The notes under the pieces are model-generated. The model saw only the letters and a list, made by a program, of their open reading frames with translations. It had not been told where the DNA came from and made no database searches. Shown here in pieces: positions 39,846 to 48,317 of a stretch of 64,000 nucleotides of DNA. Made by a program: the position numbers and the translations under genes. How positions within the stretch are numbered: the stretch's first letter is position 1; each line of letters opens with the position of its first letter. This DNA is from Solirubrobacter sp963837485 (GTDB taxonomy: Bacteria > Actinomycetota > Thermoleophilia > Solirubrobacterales > Solirubrobacteraceae), in assembly GCA_963837485.1 (NCBI GenBank), contig CAWINP010000011.1, forward strand, positions 186,001 to 250,000, read 5' to 3'.

Positions 39846-40991
39846 TCAGACGGCGACCGCGGGCGCGCCGATGAGGCGCTCCTGCGGGTCGATCGCACCG
39901 AGGCTCTCGACGACCTCGAACCGGCCGCCTCGCGCCTGCGCGATGTACATGCTCATGCGCACGTGGTGCTGGCCCGGGACCACGGCCGCCGGTCCGCCCG
40001 GCCCCTCGGCGATCTCCGCGTGATCGAGGGCCGCGATCACGTCGTCGCGCCGGAGCGAGCCGGCCTCCGTCACCGCGGCGGCCCACAGCCGCAGCCCGCG
40101 ATAGAGGCCTGAGCAGCCGCTGCCGCCGGTGAAGCTCGCCTCGCCGGGATACAGCGCGTCGTACTGCTCGAGCAACCGCCGGCTGAACGGGTCGCGGACG
40201 GCCTGGTAGTAGTCGAGGCAGCCGTACAGGCCCTCGACGTGCGCGGCCGGAACCATGTTGAGGAAGTTCTCGTCGAAGTAGGTGCAGACCAGCTGTCCGC
40301 CACGGCTCGTGAAGCCGGCCTCGTGCAGCTCCGCGAAGAACGGCGTGATCCCGGGCGGCACGATCGTGTTGAACACCGCGTCCGCGCCGCTCGCGACGAT
40401 CCGCCCAGCGAGCTCGCCGTACTCCATGTGGTCGAGCGGGAAGTACTCCTCGCCGACGATCGCGCCGCCGTTGGCCGTCACGACCTCGCGGATGCGCTCG
40501 TTCATCACGTGCGGCCAGATGTAGTCGGCGGAGGGCAGGTAGAACGTCTTGGCCCCCGTCTCGCGCATCAGCCACGGGATGAACGGGTCGACCTGCTGCG
40601 CCGGCACCGGTCCCGTGCAGAAGATCAGCGGATCGGACTCCTGCCCCTCGTACTGCTCGGGATAGATGTAGAGCGTCTTGCCCTCGACGACGGCCGGGCC
40701 CTTGATGGCCTGCCGCGTCGAGCTGTAGATGCCGCCGAAGATGACGTCCACGCGGTCGCGCTGGACCAGCCGGGCCGCCGCGGCGGCAGCGACGGCGTCG
40801 TCGGTCGCACCGTCCTGCAGGTGCAGCTCGAGCTGACGCCCGAGCAGGCCGCCTCGGGCGTTGATGTCTCCGATCACCATCCTGGCGACGTTGGCGTTCG
40901 CCGCTCCGACGACCGACAATGGGCCCGTCTGGTCCGCGATGACTCCCACCCTGATGGGGAGGTCATCCCGCTCCGGGGTTGTTCGCACCAT
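39846..40991 (-). CDS. Amide/urea-type substrate-binding-fold protein without signal peptide (AmiC-like)
   Basis: A 381-residue Peripla_BP_6 protein: RVGVIADQTGPLSVVGAANANVARMVIGDIN, GRQLELHLQDGATDDAVAAAAAARLV, FIPWLMRETGAKTFYLPSADYIWPHVMNE. It is closest in look to FmdD/UrtA/AmiC proteins that bind short amides or urea. It lacks a signal peptide, and the start (ATG 40991 after AAGGAGGAGAAC) is well defined, so it should be cytoplasmic like the amide sensor AmiC. No transporter genes are near. It is divergent from an HD/LuxR regulator, which suggests sensing rather than uptake. Confidence 0.78.
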   Translation of the reverse strand: MVRTTPERDDLPIRVGVIADQTGPLSVVGAANANVARMVIGDINARGGLLGRQLELHLQDGATDDAVAAAAAARLVQRDRVDVIFGGIYSSTRQAIKGPAVVEGKTLYIYPEQYEGQESDPLIFCTGPVPAQQVDPFIPWLMRETGAKTFYLPSADYIWPHVMNERIREVVTANGGAIVGEEYFPLDHMEYGELAGRIVASGADAVFNTIVPPGITPFFAELHEAGFTSRGGQLVCTYFDENFLNMVPAAHVEGLYGCLDYYQAVRDPFSRRLLEQYDALYPGEASFTGGSGCSGLYRGLRLWAAAVTEAGSLRRDDVIAALDHAEIAEGPGGPAAVVPGQHHVRMSMYIAQARGGRFEVVESLGAIDPQERLIGAPAVAV

Positions 40992-41240
40992 GTTCTCCTC
41001 CTTAGAGTGCGCCTGGCCGGTCGCTCGGCGAGACGCGTGATGTGAGCGGGATGCTCGCGGCGCTTCGCGCCCCATACATCGGGAGTACGCCCTATCTTCG
41101 CTTCGCCGCTTCGCCTCGCTGAGTTCGTCGCCACGCTGGCGCTCGCGCAGGACAACGCCTTTGGCCAGCCGCTCGAGTCGCAGCTGCGGTCGTGCCTGCT
41201 CGCGAGGTGGATCTGCGAGGAGGCCGGCTTCGACGACGAC

Positions 41241-42653
41241 GTGCGCGAGGACGCCTACTGGGTGGCTCTGCTTCGGTACGTCGGCTGCACCGGCCACGCC
41301 CACGAGGTCGCCACCGTGTTCGGCGACGAGATCGCGATTCGCGCCCGGACGCTCATCCACGATGCGGCCAATCCCACCGAGGTGATGGGCGATGTGGTGG
41401 CCTTCGCGACCGCCGGGCGCGCCGAGGACGAGCGCGACGAGATCATCCGCATGCTCCAGGAGACGGCCCACGAATGGGCCGTGCACAACTTCTCATCCGG
41501 ATGCGAGGTCGCCGACATGCTCGTGCAGCGGCTCGACTTCTCGCCGCGGGTGCGGGAAGCGCTCGCATACACGTTCGAGCGCTGGAACGGCAAGGGCTTC
41601 CCCGCGCACGCCGAGGGCGAGGCGATCCCGCTCGCGATGCGCGTCGTGCACCTCAGCCACGACATGGAGGCGATCGCCCGGCTCTTCTCCGTCGACCGCG
41701 CCCTCGACGCCGCGCGCGATCGCCGCGACCGGACGTACGACCCGGCGCTCACGGACCTGTTCGTCGCGCATGGACGCGGCTGGCTCGAGCGGCTGCGCGA
41801 GATCGAGCCGTGGGACGCCGTCCTCGCCCTCGAGCCCGAACCTCGCCGGGTGCTGGACGGCGAAGACCTCGACCGCGCGCTCGTGGTCGCGGCCGACTTC
41901 ATCGACCTCAAGTCGCCCTACATGGCCGGGCACAGCCGCCGGTGCGCACAGCTCGCGACCGACGCGGCCCGCGTGCTCGGACTGCCGGAGGAGGCGATCG
42001 CGGAGCTCCGCCACGCGGCGCTCGTGCACGACTTCGGCACTACCGCGGTCCCCAACTCGATCTGGGACAAGCCCGGCGCGCTCACCCGCACCGAGTTCGA
42101 CCGCGTCGAGCTCCACACGATGCTGACCGAGCAGATGCTGCGCCGCTCGCCGGCCCTCACGCGCCTGAACCCGGTCGCGGCCGCACACCACGAGAAGTGC
42201 GACGGCTCCGGCTACCACAGGCGCGCACGGGCCGACACCGGCGATCCGGCGGCCTGCGTGCTCGCGGCCACCGAGGTCTACGTGGGGCTCACGACCGAGC
42301 GAGCGGACCGCCCGGCATTCTCGGACGCCGAGGCCGGCGCCGAGCTTCGCCGCCTCGACACGCACGGCGTGCTCGAGCCGCGCGCGACGCGTGCCGTGCT
42401 CGTGGCCGCCGGCCACGGCGAGCCGTCCGGGCGCACGCGCAAGCGCCCGCAGAACCCCGCCGGGCTGTCCCGCCGCGAGGTCGACGTCCTGGGACTCGCG
42501 GCGCGCGGACTCACGACGCGCCAGATCGCGGACCGGCTCGTCATCTCACCCAAGACCGCCGACCACCACATCCAGCACATCTACGGCAAGATCGGCGTCT
42601 CGACCCGCGCCGCCGCCGCCCTCTGGGCGATGCAGAACGACGTCGTGCAGTGA
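41241..42653 (+). CDS. HD-domain LuxR-type regulator
   Basis: An HD_5-type metal phosphohydrolase-like domain (VAADFIDLKSPYMAGHSRRCAQLATDAARVLGL, LRHAALVHDFGTTAVPNSIW, HHEKCDGSGYHR) joined to a C-terminal LuxR helix-turn-helix (LSRREVDVLGLAARGLTTRQIADRLVISPKTADHHIQHIYGKI, residues 410-460). The second-messenger or ligand is unknown. Family-like coding continues upstream of GTG 41241 to about 41090 (LRLAEFVATLALAQDNAFGQ), but that extension has no ATG, GTG or TTG in frame. An unusual start or a one-base error is likely. It is divergent from the AmiC-like gene. Confidence 0.78.
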   Translation: MREDAYWVALLRYVGCTGHAHEVATVFGDEIAIRARTLIHDAANPTEVMGDVVAFATAGRAEDERDEIIRMLQETAHEWAVHNFSSGCEVADMLVQRLDFSPRVREALAYTFERWNGKGFPAHAEGEAIPLAMRVVHLSHDMEAIARLFSVDRALDAARDRRDRTYDPALTDLFVAHGRGWLERLREIEPWDAVLALEPEPRRVLDGEDLDRALVVAADFIDLKSPYMAGHSRRCAQLATDAARVLGLPEEAIAELRHAALVHDFGTTAVPNSIWDKPGALTRTEFDRVELHTMLTEQMLRRSPALTRLNPVAAAHHEKCDGSGYHRRARADTGDPAACVLAATEVYVGLTTERADRPAFSDAEAGAELRRLDTHGVLEPRATRAVLVAAGHGEPSGRTRKRPQNPAGLSRREVDVLGLAARGLTTRQIADRLVISPKTADHHIQHIYGKIGVSTRAAAALWAMQNDVVQ

Positions 42654-42682
42654 GCCCGGTCGTCAACGGGACGATGCGGGGC

Positions 42683-43267
42683 TCAGCGACGGACGCGGTA
42701 GCGGATGTGGGTGGCCTCCGGCGTGTCGATCACCCGAACGATCTCCAGCTCGACGCGCGACGGCAAGACCTCGAACAGCCGGCGGCCACGCCCGAACAGC
42801 ACCGGGACCTGGTGGATCTGCAGTTCGTCGAGCACACCGGCCTCGAGCGCCCGTTGTGTCGTGTGCGCGCCGTGCACCGCCACGTTCCGGGTCCCGGCGG
42901 CGGCCTTCGCCTGTGCCATCGCGGCGGCGATCCCGTCGGTCACGTACGTCACCAGTGGATAGCTCGCCACGGACGGGCCGGCCGGCCGGTGACTGAGCAC
43001 GAAGATCGGGACGCCGTCGTGATGGTCACCGCCCCAGTGACCGACCTGCTCCGCGGTACGCCGACCCGCCAGCACCGCACCGGTCGCGTTCCATTCGTCG
43101 AACAACTCCCCGGCCGGCCCGGACGGCCGGCCGTACTCGCCGCCCGGCGCGGCGATCCACTCGTGCAGCCGGTCGAAGCCGTGGCCACCGGGGTTGCCCG
43201 GCTCATCGTTGGGACCTGCGATGTAGCCGTCGAGCGACATCGACATGTAGAGCACCGATGTAGACAC
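42683..43267 (-). CDS. Dihydrofolate reductase family protein (RibD C-terminal type)
   Basis: A 194-residue DHFR-fold reductase: VLYMSMSLDGYIAGPNDEPG, AVLAGRRTAEQVGHW, VPIFVLSHRP and VLDELQIHQVPVLFGRGRRLFE. These are NADPH-dependent reductases of mostly unknown substrates. One might expect a DmrA-type dihydromethanopterin reductase near H4MPT genes; this gene is only a loose candidate because it lies in a separate block. Confidence 0.82.
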   Translation of the reverse strand: MSTSVLYMSMSLDGYIAGPNDEPGNPGGHGFDRLHEWIAAPGGEYGRPSGPAGELFDEWNATGAVLAGRRTAEQVGHWGGDHHDGVPIFVLSHRPAGPSVASYPLVTYVTDGIAAAMAQAKAAAGTRNVAVHGAHTTQRALEAGVLDELQIHQVPVLFGRGRRLFEVLPSRVELEIVRVIDTPEATHIRYRVRR

Positions 43268-43277
43268 TTCGACCTCC

Positions 43278-43781
43278 CTAGTCGCGTGGAATCGCGACGT
43301 TGGAGTAGTACGGCGCGGAGAACGGGAGCTCCTCGGCGAGCCAGTTGCGCAGCGCGCGGTGGAGCTTCTCGTAGTACCCGTGCTCGTAGGCGTCCGGAGT
43401 CACCCACCAGCTGACGTCGACGTCGTAGCTCAGGAGCTCCTCGCTCAACTCGGTGCGCCGGCCCATCGGGTACAGGTAGCAGCAGCCGAGGTAGTCGCCG
43501 TCCACGTCGTAGACGGCGTACGTGAAGGACGTTCCCTCTCGGAACTCGAGCTCGTGCCAGACGACGTCGACGAAGTTGAACTCGTCGGTGACCGGCTCGG
43601 TCGGCCAGCCGCCGCCTCGCGTTTCCTGGATCAGCGCGATGCTCGCGTTGATGCCGCGAACGTCGTCGTGGAGATCGGCTCGCGTGAGCGCCCTCGCGAC
43701 GACGTCCTCGTACGTCAGCCGCGCGGGCGGGAGGTACCCGGGCGGGAGCCGGAGCTTCTTGATCAGGCTCGAGTAATCCAT
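43278..43781 (-). CDS. GNAT-like N-acetyltransferase
   Basis: A 167-residue protein with a GNAT-type ending (FTYAVYDVDGDYLGCCYLYPMG, VSWWVTPDAYEHGYYEKLHRALRNWLAEELPF). The N-terminal part (SLIKKLRLPPGYLPPARLTYEDVVARALT) is family-specific and not informative. The substrate is unknown. It lies between two DHFR-family genes on the same strand with short gaps. Confidence 0.65.
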   Translation of the reverse strand: MDYSSLIKKLRLPPGYLPPARLTYEDVVARALTRADLHDDVRGINASIALIQETRGGGWPTEPVTDEFNFVDVVWHELEFREGTSFTYAVYDVDGDYLGCCYLYPMGRRTELSEELLSYDVDVSWWVTPDAYEHGYYEKLHRALRNWLAEELPFSAPYYSNVAIPRD

Positions 43782-43787
43782 GCCTGG

Positions 43788-44351
43788 CTACGCGAGCGTC
43801 TTGTCGGTCCGGTAGCTCAGGATCACGATCCCATCGCTGAGCGTCGTCGTTCCGGTCAGCTCGAAGCCGATCGCGGGACTCGCGCCGAACAGCAGATCGC
43901 CCGGGCGGCCGGCTCCCACGATCAGCGGGTGCACCCAGAGCCGCAGCTCGTCGAGCAGGCCGTGCTCGAGCAGCAGGCGCGACACGACCCCGAAGCCGTA
44001 CTGCACGATGTCCTTCCCGGGCGCCTGCTTGAGCCGCGTGATCTCGGCGACGACGTCCCCGTCGAGCACCTGCGTGTTGTTCCACTCAGGCTCCTTCAGC
44101 GTCGTCGAGACGACGTACTTGCGCATCGCGTTGAAGTGGTCGGATACGGGGTCGCCCGAGCGCGTCTGCCACACCGGGGCGAAGCCGTCGTAGGTGTGCC
44201 GGCCCATCAGCATCGCGTCACAGGACAGGGCCAGATCCTCCTGGATCTTTCCGGCCCGCTCGTCGCCGGGCCGGCCGAGCGACGGCCACAGGTGCGGCCC
44301 TTCGATCACGCCGTCGAGGGAGATGTAGGTCGAGTTGATGAGCTTGCGCAT
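43788..44351 (-). CDS. Dihydrofolate reductase family protein
   Basis: A 187-residue DHFR-like reductase: KLINSTYISLDGVIEGPHLWP, CDAMLMGRHTYDGFAPVW, YVVSTTLKEPEWNNTQVL, DIVQYGFGVVSRLLLEHGLLDELRLWVHPLIVG. ATG 44351 matches the usual family start. It is divergent from a MocR regulator with a 48-base gap and is a possible target of it. Confidence 0.85.
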   Translation of the reverse strand: MRKLINSTYISLDGVIEGPHLWPSLGRPGDERAGKIQEDLALSCDAMLMGRHTYDGFAPVWQTRSGDPVSDHFNAMRKYVVSTTLKEPEWNNTQVLDGDVVAEITRLKQAPGKDIVQYGFGVVSRLLLEHGLLDELRLWVHPLIVGAGRPGDLLFGASPAIGFELTGTTTLSDGIVILSYRTDKTLA

Positions 44352-44399
44352 GGGGAGCGAGCTTTCCACGAATTGGAGCCCGGGATAAGATCCGATCTG

Positions 44400-45815
44400 G
44401 TGCTGCGGGAGAGGACCAATCCGCGTCCTGCGGGCGACGTGCTGGTCCATTTGACCCGTGATTCCGGGGTTGCGCTACACCGTCAGATCGAGGCCTCGCT
44501 GCGTGACGCGATCCGCGCGGGACGGCTGCCGCGCGGCACTTCGCTGCCACCGACGCGCGCCCTTGCCGACGAGCTTGGGGTCTCGCGCGGCGTCGTCGTG
44601 GAGGCCTACCAGCAGCTGATCGCCGAGGGCTATCTGACAAGCCGATCAGGCGGATACACCCGGGTCGCGATCGCTCCCGAGCCGACGGCGGGAGCGCCGT
44701 CGCCTCCGCCGGCCGCGGCGGCGGGAATCGACTTCTGCCCATGCAAGGCCGACGGCTCGCAGTTCCCGCGAACCGCTTGGCTGCGCTCGCTGCGGCGCGT
44801 CCTCACCGATGTGTCCGACCGGGAGTTCGGCTACGTGAGCGGGCGCGGCGCGCCGGCGCTGCACCAGGCACTCGCGGCGTACCTCAATCGCGTGCGGGGG
44901 ACGTCGGCCAGGCCCGGCCAGATCGTGATCTGCAACGGCTACGCCCAGGGAATCGGGCTCCTCATCCAGACGCTCGCGCAGTCCGGCGCGCAGCGGATCG
45001 CGCTCGAAGACCCGTCGGCAGACGACGACGCGCTGCCGCTCGCTCGCGCGGCCGGCCTGGAGGTCGTCGCGGTGCCGGTCGACGAAGACGGCGTCAGCGT
45101 CGACGCGCTCGCCCGCACCGACGCCGACGCCCTCGTGCTCACGCCCTCCCACCAGTGGCCCACCGGAGCGGTGCTCTCGGCCGAGCGCCGCGCCGCCGTG
45201 CTGCGCTGGGCGCGCGAGCGGCGAGCGCTGGTCATCGAGGACGACTACGACGCCGAGTACCGCTACGACCGGGCGCCCATCGGGGCCATGCAGGGTCTCG
45301 CGCCGGACCTCGTCGCGTACGCCGGGACCGCGAGCAAGACGCTCGCGCCCGGGCTGCGACTGGGCTGGCTCGTCCTGCCGCCTGGCCTCGTCGACGCCGT
45401 CGCCGACGCCAAGAAGCTCGCCGATCGCGGCTCGCCCGTCCTCGATCAGCTGGCCTTCGCCGACTTCCTGGACCGCGGGGAGTTCGATCGCCACCTGCGC
45501 CGGATGCGTCCCCTCTACCGCCGCCGCCGCGACGCGCTGCTCGCGGCGCTGCGGACGCACCTCCCGGAGCTCGAGCCGGCCGGAATCGCCGCCGGGCTGC
45601 ACCTCGTCACCTACCTGCCGGACGGCGTCGACGAGACGGCCGTCGTCGAAGCCGCCGCGGGGCGCGGCCTGACGGTCCACGGGCTGGCGCCCTATCGCAT
45701 CGGTTGCGAGGGCCGACCGGGGCTCATCTTCGGCTACGCGACCCTCGATGAGCCCACCCTCGCCAAGGGAATCGAGCTCCTCGCGGAGACGATGTCCGGC
45801 GTACGGTCCCGCTAA
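44400..45815 (+). CDS. MocR/PdxR-type GntR-aminotransferase regulator
   Basis: A 471-residue regulator: N-terminal GntR winged helix (LHRQIEASLRDAIRAGRLPRGTSLPPTRALADELGVSRGVVVEAYQQL) joined to a fold-type I aminotransferase domain with the PLP lysine in YAGTASKTLAPGLRLGW and VIEDDYDAEYRYDR. MocR proteins sense PLP and amino compounds. The GTG start is the best fit; later GTG codons would shorten the wing. It is divergent from a DHFR-family gene. Confidence 0.85.
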   Translation: MLRERTNPRPAGDVLVHLTRDSGVALHRQIEASLRDAIRAGRLPRGTSLPPTRALADELGVSRGVVVEAYQQLIAEGYLTSRSGGYTRVAIAPEPTAGAPSPPPAAAAGIDFCPCKADGSQFPRTAWLRSLRRVLTDVSDREFGYVSGRGAPALHQALAAYLNRVRGTSARPGQIVICNGYAQGIGLLIQTLAQSGAQRIALEDPSADDDALPLARAAGLEVVAVPVDEDGVSVDALARTDADALVLTPSHQWPTGAVLSAERRAAVLRWARERRALVIEDDYDAEYRYDRAPIGAMQGLAPDLVAYAGTASKTLAPGLRLGWLVLPPGLVDAVADAKKLADRGSPVLDQLAFADFLDRGEFDRHLRRMRPLYRRRRDALLAALRTHLPELEPAGIAAGLHLVTYLPDGVDETAVVEAAAGRGLTVHGLAPYRIGCEGRPGLIFGYATLDEPTLAKGIELLAETMSGVRSR

Positions 45816-46093
45816 CCGGTCGTGTCGGCGACGATGACGACGCCCTCGTCCGGCGCCAGCGTCAGCTCGCCGGCCACCGCCTCACCCTCGCGATCGAGGC
45901 CGGTCGAGACCACGATGCGACCAGCCTCGGCGCCCAGCGCCACGCAGCGCGGCTCGCTGCTGAGGTTCAGCCCGACGAGCATGCGCTCCTCGCCCGCCTC
46001 GCGGACGTAGACGAGACAGTGCTCGTCGCCGCCGGGGTGCTCGGCGTAGCTGCCCCGGCGCAGCGCGTCGCCGGCCCGGCGCAGGGACAGCAG
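45812..46093 (-). pseudogene. GH13 alpha-glucosidase, C-terminal remnant
   Basis: About 93 residues match the end of a GH13 oligo-glucosidase: LLSLRRAGDALRRGSYAEHP, HCLVYVREAGEERMLVGLNLSSEP and an all-beta domain C. The catalytic barrel is missing; coding similarity stops near 46093. It converges on the MocR gene, overlapping its stop by 4 bases. Confidence 0.6.
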
Positions 46094-46558
46094 CGCGCCA
46101 TGATCGCGAGCCGGCGCGCAGGCTCCGCAGCTTCGACAGCGCGCAGACGCTCGCCGCTGCGTTCGTCGATGGCAACGGATCCGAACGCTGGGCACCGTTG
46201 CGCGACGTCACCCGCGCCGGACTCGAAGCAGGCGGCCCGCGCCACGCCTCCAACAGGGCGGCAGTCAGGAGCGCGTCCGGCGAACTCGCGGGAGCCGCGC
46301 TGGATGCGCGCCGCCGCGTCGCTGATCGCAGCGACGGGACGGGGGTGATCGCTTCAAGACGCCGTAACCCGCGCCTCGCGAGCGTCGTCGGCTTCGGTGG
46401 GTGGAGGCGATGGCGCGCCGTAGGCGACGTCGACGGTGAGCGGCGAGCGCGACTGGAGGCCTGGCATGCGATGGTGGACGACCAGGTGCGTCTGAGCGCC
46501 GGTGCGCGCGTGCCGGCCGACGCGCGGCCTGAACACCGCAAGGCGTGAGGATTCAGGG
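46094..46558. other. No recognisable gene, 465 bases
   Basis: Several frames are open on both strands because of the high GC content, but none gives a protein I recognise. The segment lies between a GH13 remnant and terC and may be decayed sequence plus the terC leader. I looked for a manganese yybP-ykoY element upstream of terC and saw no convincing one. Confidence 0.5.
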
Positions 46559-47599
46559 ATGCTCGACGTCACGTTCGCTGGGTGGGCGGCGACGATTGGC
46601 CTGATTGGCGGCCTTTTCGCGCTGGACGTGTGGGTGTCGCGGCCGGGCCACGCCCACACGGTCGGCTTCAGGGAGGCCGCCGTCGCGTCGGCGTTCTTCG
46701 TCGGCGTCGCTCTGGCCTTCGGAGTCCTCTTCGGGGTGATCGCCGGGTGGGACTTCGGCGCCGAGTACTTCGCCGGCTACATCGTCGAGAAGAGCTTGTC
46801 GGTCGACAACCTCTTCGTGTTCGTCGTGATCCTCTCGACGTTCGCGGTACCCGCCGAGCACCAGCACCGGGTGCTGACGTTCGGCATCCTCATCGCGCTC
46901 GTCATGCGCGGCATCTTCATCGCGCTCGGCGCAGCGTTGATCGCGACGTTCTCATTCATGTTCGTGATCTTCGGGCTCCTGCTCGTCTACACGGCGATCC
47001 AGCTCTTCCGCCACCGCGACCAGGACCCCGACGTCGGCGACAACCCGCTCGTGCGACTCATGCGGCGGCTGCTGCCCGTGACGTCCGAGTACCACGACGG
47101 CCGCATGCTCACCCGTCTCGACGGCCGTCGCGCGGCGACGCCGCTGTTCATCGCGCTCGTCGCGATCGGCAGCTCGGATCTCCTGTTCGCCATGGACTCG
47201 ATCCCGGCCGTCTTCGGCGTCACCCAGGAAGCGTTCATTGTCTTCGCCGCCAACGCGTTCGCGTTGCTGGGCCTGCGCGCTCTGTACTTCCTGGTCATCG
47301 GCCTGCTCGACCGGCTTGTCTACCTCTCCGCGGGCCTGTCGCTGATCCTGGCCTTCATCGGCATCAAGCTGCTGCTGCACTACGCGCATCTGCGCAACCA
47401 CGAGATCCCCGACATCGCCACGTCAACATCCCTGCTCGTCGTCGCCGGCGTGCTCGGGATCACGATCGTCGCCTCGCTGCTCAAGGCGCGCCGCGACCCG
47501 AGCGCCCGCGCGCACGCCGGCTCGCTTCGAGACACCCGGGCTGACGAGCGCCCGCAGCCCCAGTCTCGCGCTGGCTCCCACGCACGATCCGATGACTGA
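46559..47599 (+). CDS. TerC family integral membrane protein
   Basis: A 346-residue protein with about nine membrane helices. Family motifs are YIVEKSLSVDNLFVFVVILSTF and IGSSDLLFAMDSIPAVFGVTQEAFIVFAANAFALLGLRALYFLV; the acidic residues in SVDN and AMDS are the likely metal ligands. TerC/Alx proteins are linked to tellurite resistance and manganese export. The last 40 residues are a hydrophilic Arg/Ser/Asp tail. ATG 46559 follows CAGGG. Confidence 0.9.
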   Translation: MLDVTFAGWAATIGLIGGLFALDVWVSRPGHAHTVGFREAAVASAFFVGVALAFGVLFGVIAGWDFGAEYFAGYIVEKSLSVDNLFVFVVILSTFAVPAEHQHRVLTFGILIALVMRGIFIALGAALIATFSFMFVIFGLLLVYTAIQLFRHRDQDPDVGDNPLVRLMRRLLPVTSEYHDGRMLTRLDGRRAATPLFIALVAIGSSDLLFAMDSIPAVFGVTQEAFIVFAANAFALLGLRALYFLVIGLLDRLVYLSAGLSLILAFIGIKLLLHYAHLRNHEIPDIATSTSLLVVAGVLGITIVASLLKARRDPSARAHAGSLRDTRADERPQPQSRAGSHARSDD

Positions 47600-47745
47600 G
47601 GTCAACGCGTGATCGTGGGCGAGGAGGGACGCTCGTCGCGCCCGGCCGGCGGCCACGTGCTGCTCGAAGAGGGCGTTCTCCGCCTGGCCAAGACGCTTCC
47701 CGTCGCGCATGCAGGGTGCGGCGGTGCTCGCCGGCGGCGGCCAGG

Positions 47746-48030
47746 TCAGCGGCCTGGCTCGGCTTGCCAGTAGGCCTCGGCTTCGGCTTCCATCTTGGCG
47801 AGGCGGGTGTAGTAGTCGGGGAACTCGTTCAGGTGGGCGAGCGCGATCTTGGCGGTGATGACCGGGTCGCTGCCTGTGACATCGGTCGCGGGGTCGCGGC
47901 TGCCATGCTCGAGCTCAACGTCCATCCCGGCGCGGAATTGCTCGACGTCGAAGGGCGCGGTGGCCCAGTCGATGCCGATCGCCTCGCCGATCTGGCGGGC
48001 GCGCTCGGCGGTGAAATGGGTGCTGGTCAT
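47746..48030 (-). CDS. DUF5661 family small protein
   Basis: A 94-residue acidic helical protein (TAERARQIGEAIGIDWATAPFDVEQFRAGMDVELEHGSRDP, ITAKIALAHLNEFPDYYTRLAKMEAEAEAYW). This matches a conserved family of unknown function (DUF5661 by recall). It has no membrane segment. It follows the ferredoxin gene on the same strand after 80 bases. Confidence 0.75.
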   Translation of the reverse strand: MTSTHFTAERARQIGEAIGIDWATAPFDVEQFRAGMDVELEHGSRDPATDVTGSDPVITAKIALAHLNEFPDYYTRLAKMEAEAEAYWQAEPGR

Positions 48031-48110
48031 GCCGTCATCTTGGCGTCCGCACCCCGCGCACGCATGACGTCCGTGTCGTGGCGTCGAGCGCCTCGGCGTC
48101 GGGCGGTGGG

Positions 48111-48317
48111 TCAGGGATAGGTCTGCTGGCCGGTGTCATTGTCGATGACGGTGATCGCGCCGGCCGGGCAGGCGCGGGCGGCGGCGAGAATCTCCGCGTC
48201 ACTGCCTTTGCCGGTGACGACCGCGAGGTCGTCCACGCTGAAGACGCCGGGGGCGACGAGTGCGCAGTCGCCGTGGCCGGCGCACGCGAACTCGTCGACG
48301 AGCGGGATGAGGGTCAT
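48111..48317 (-). CDS. Ferredoxin, single-cluster type
   Basis: A 68-residue ferredoxin with ACAGHGDCALVAPGVF and ARACPAGAI. Three conserved cysteines with Gly-His in the CxxHxxC position indicate a 3Fe-4S cluster as in cytochrome P450 ferredoxins. It overlaps the upstream reductase gene by ATGA, so the two form an electron transfer pair. No P450 is in the window. Confidence 0.9.
   Translation of the reverse strand: MTLIPLVDEFACAGHGDCALVAPGVFSVDDLAVVTGKGSDAEILAAARACPAGAITVIDNDTGQQTYP

Noticed and set aside
46100..46558. yybP-ykoY manganese riboswitch upstream of terC
   Set aside because: I looked for its conserved core and could not find it by eye.
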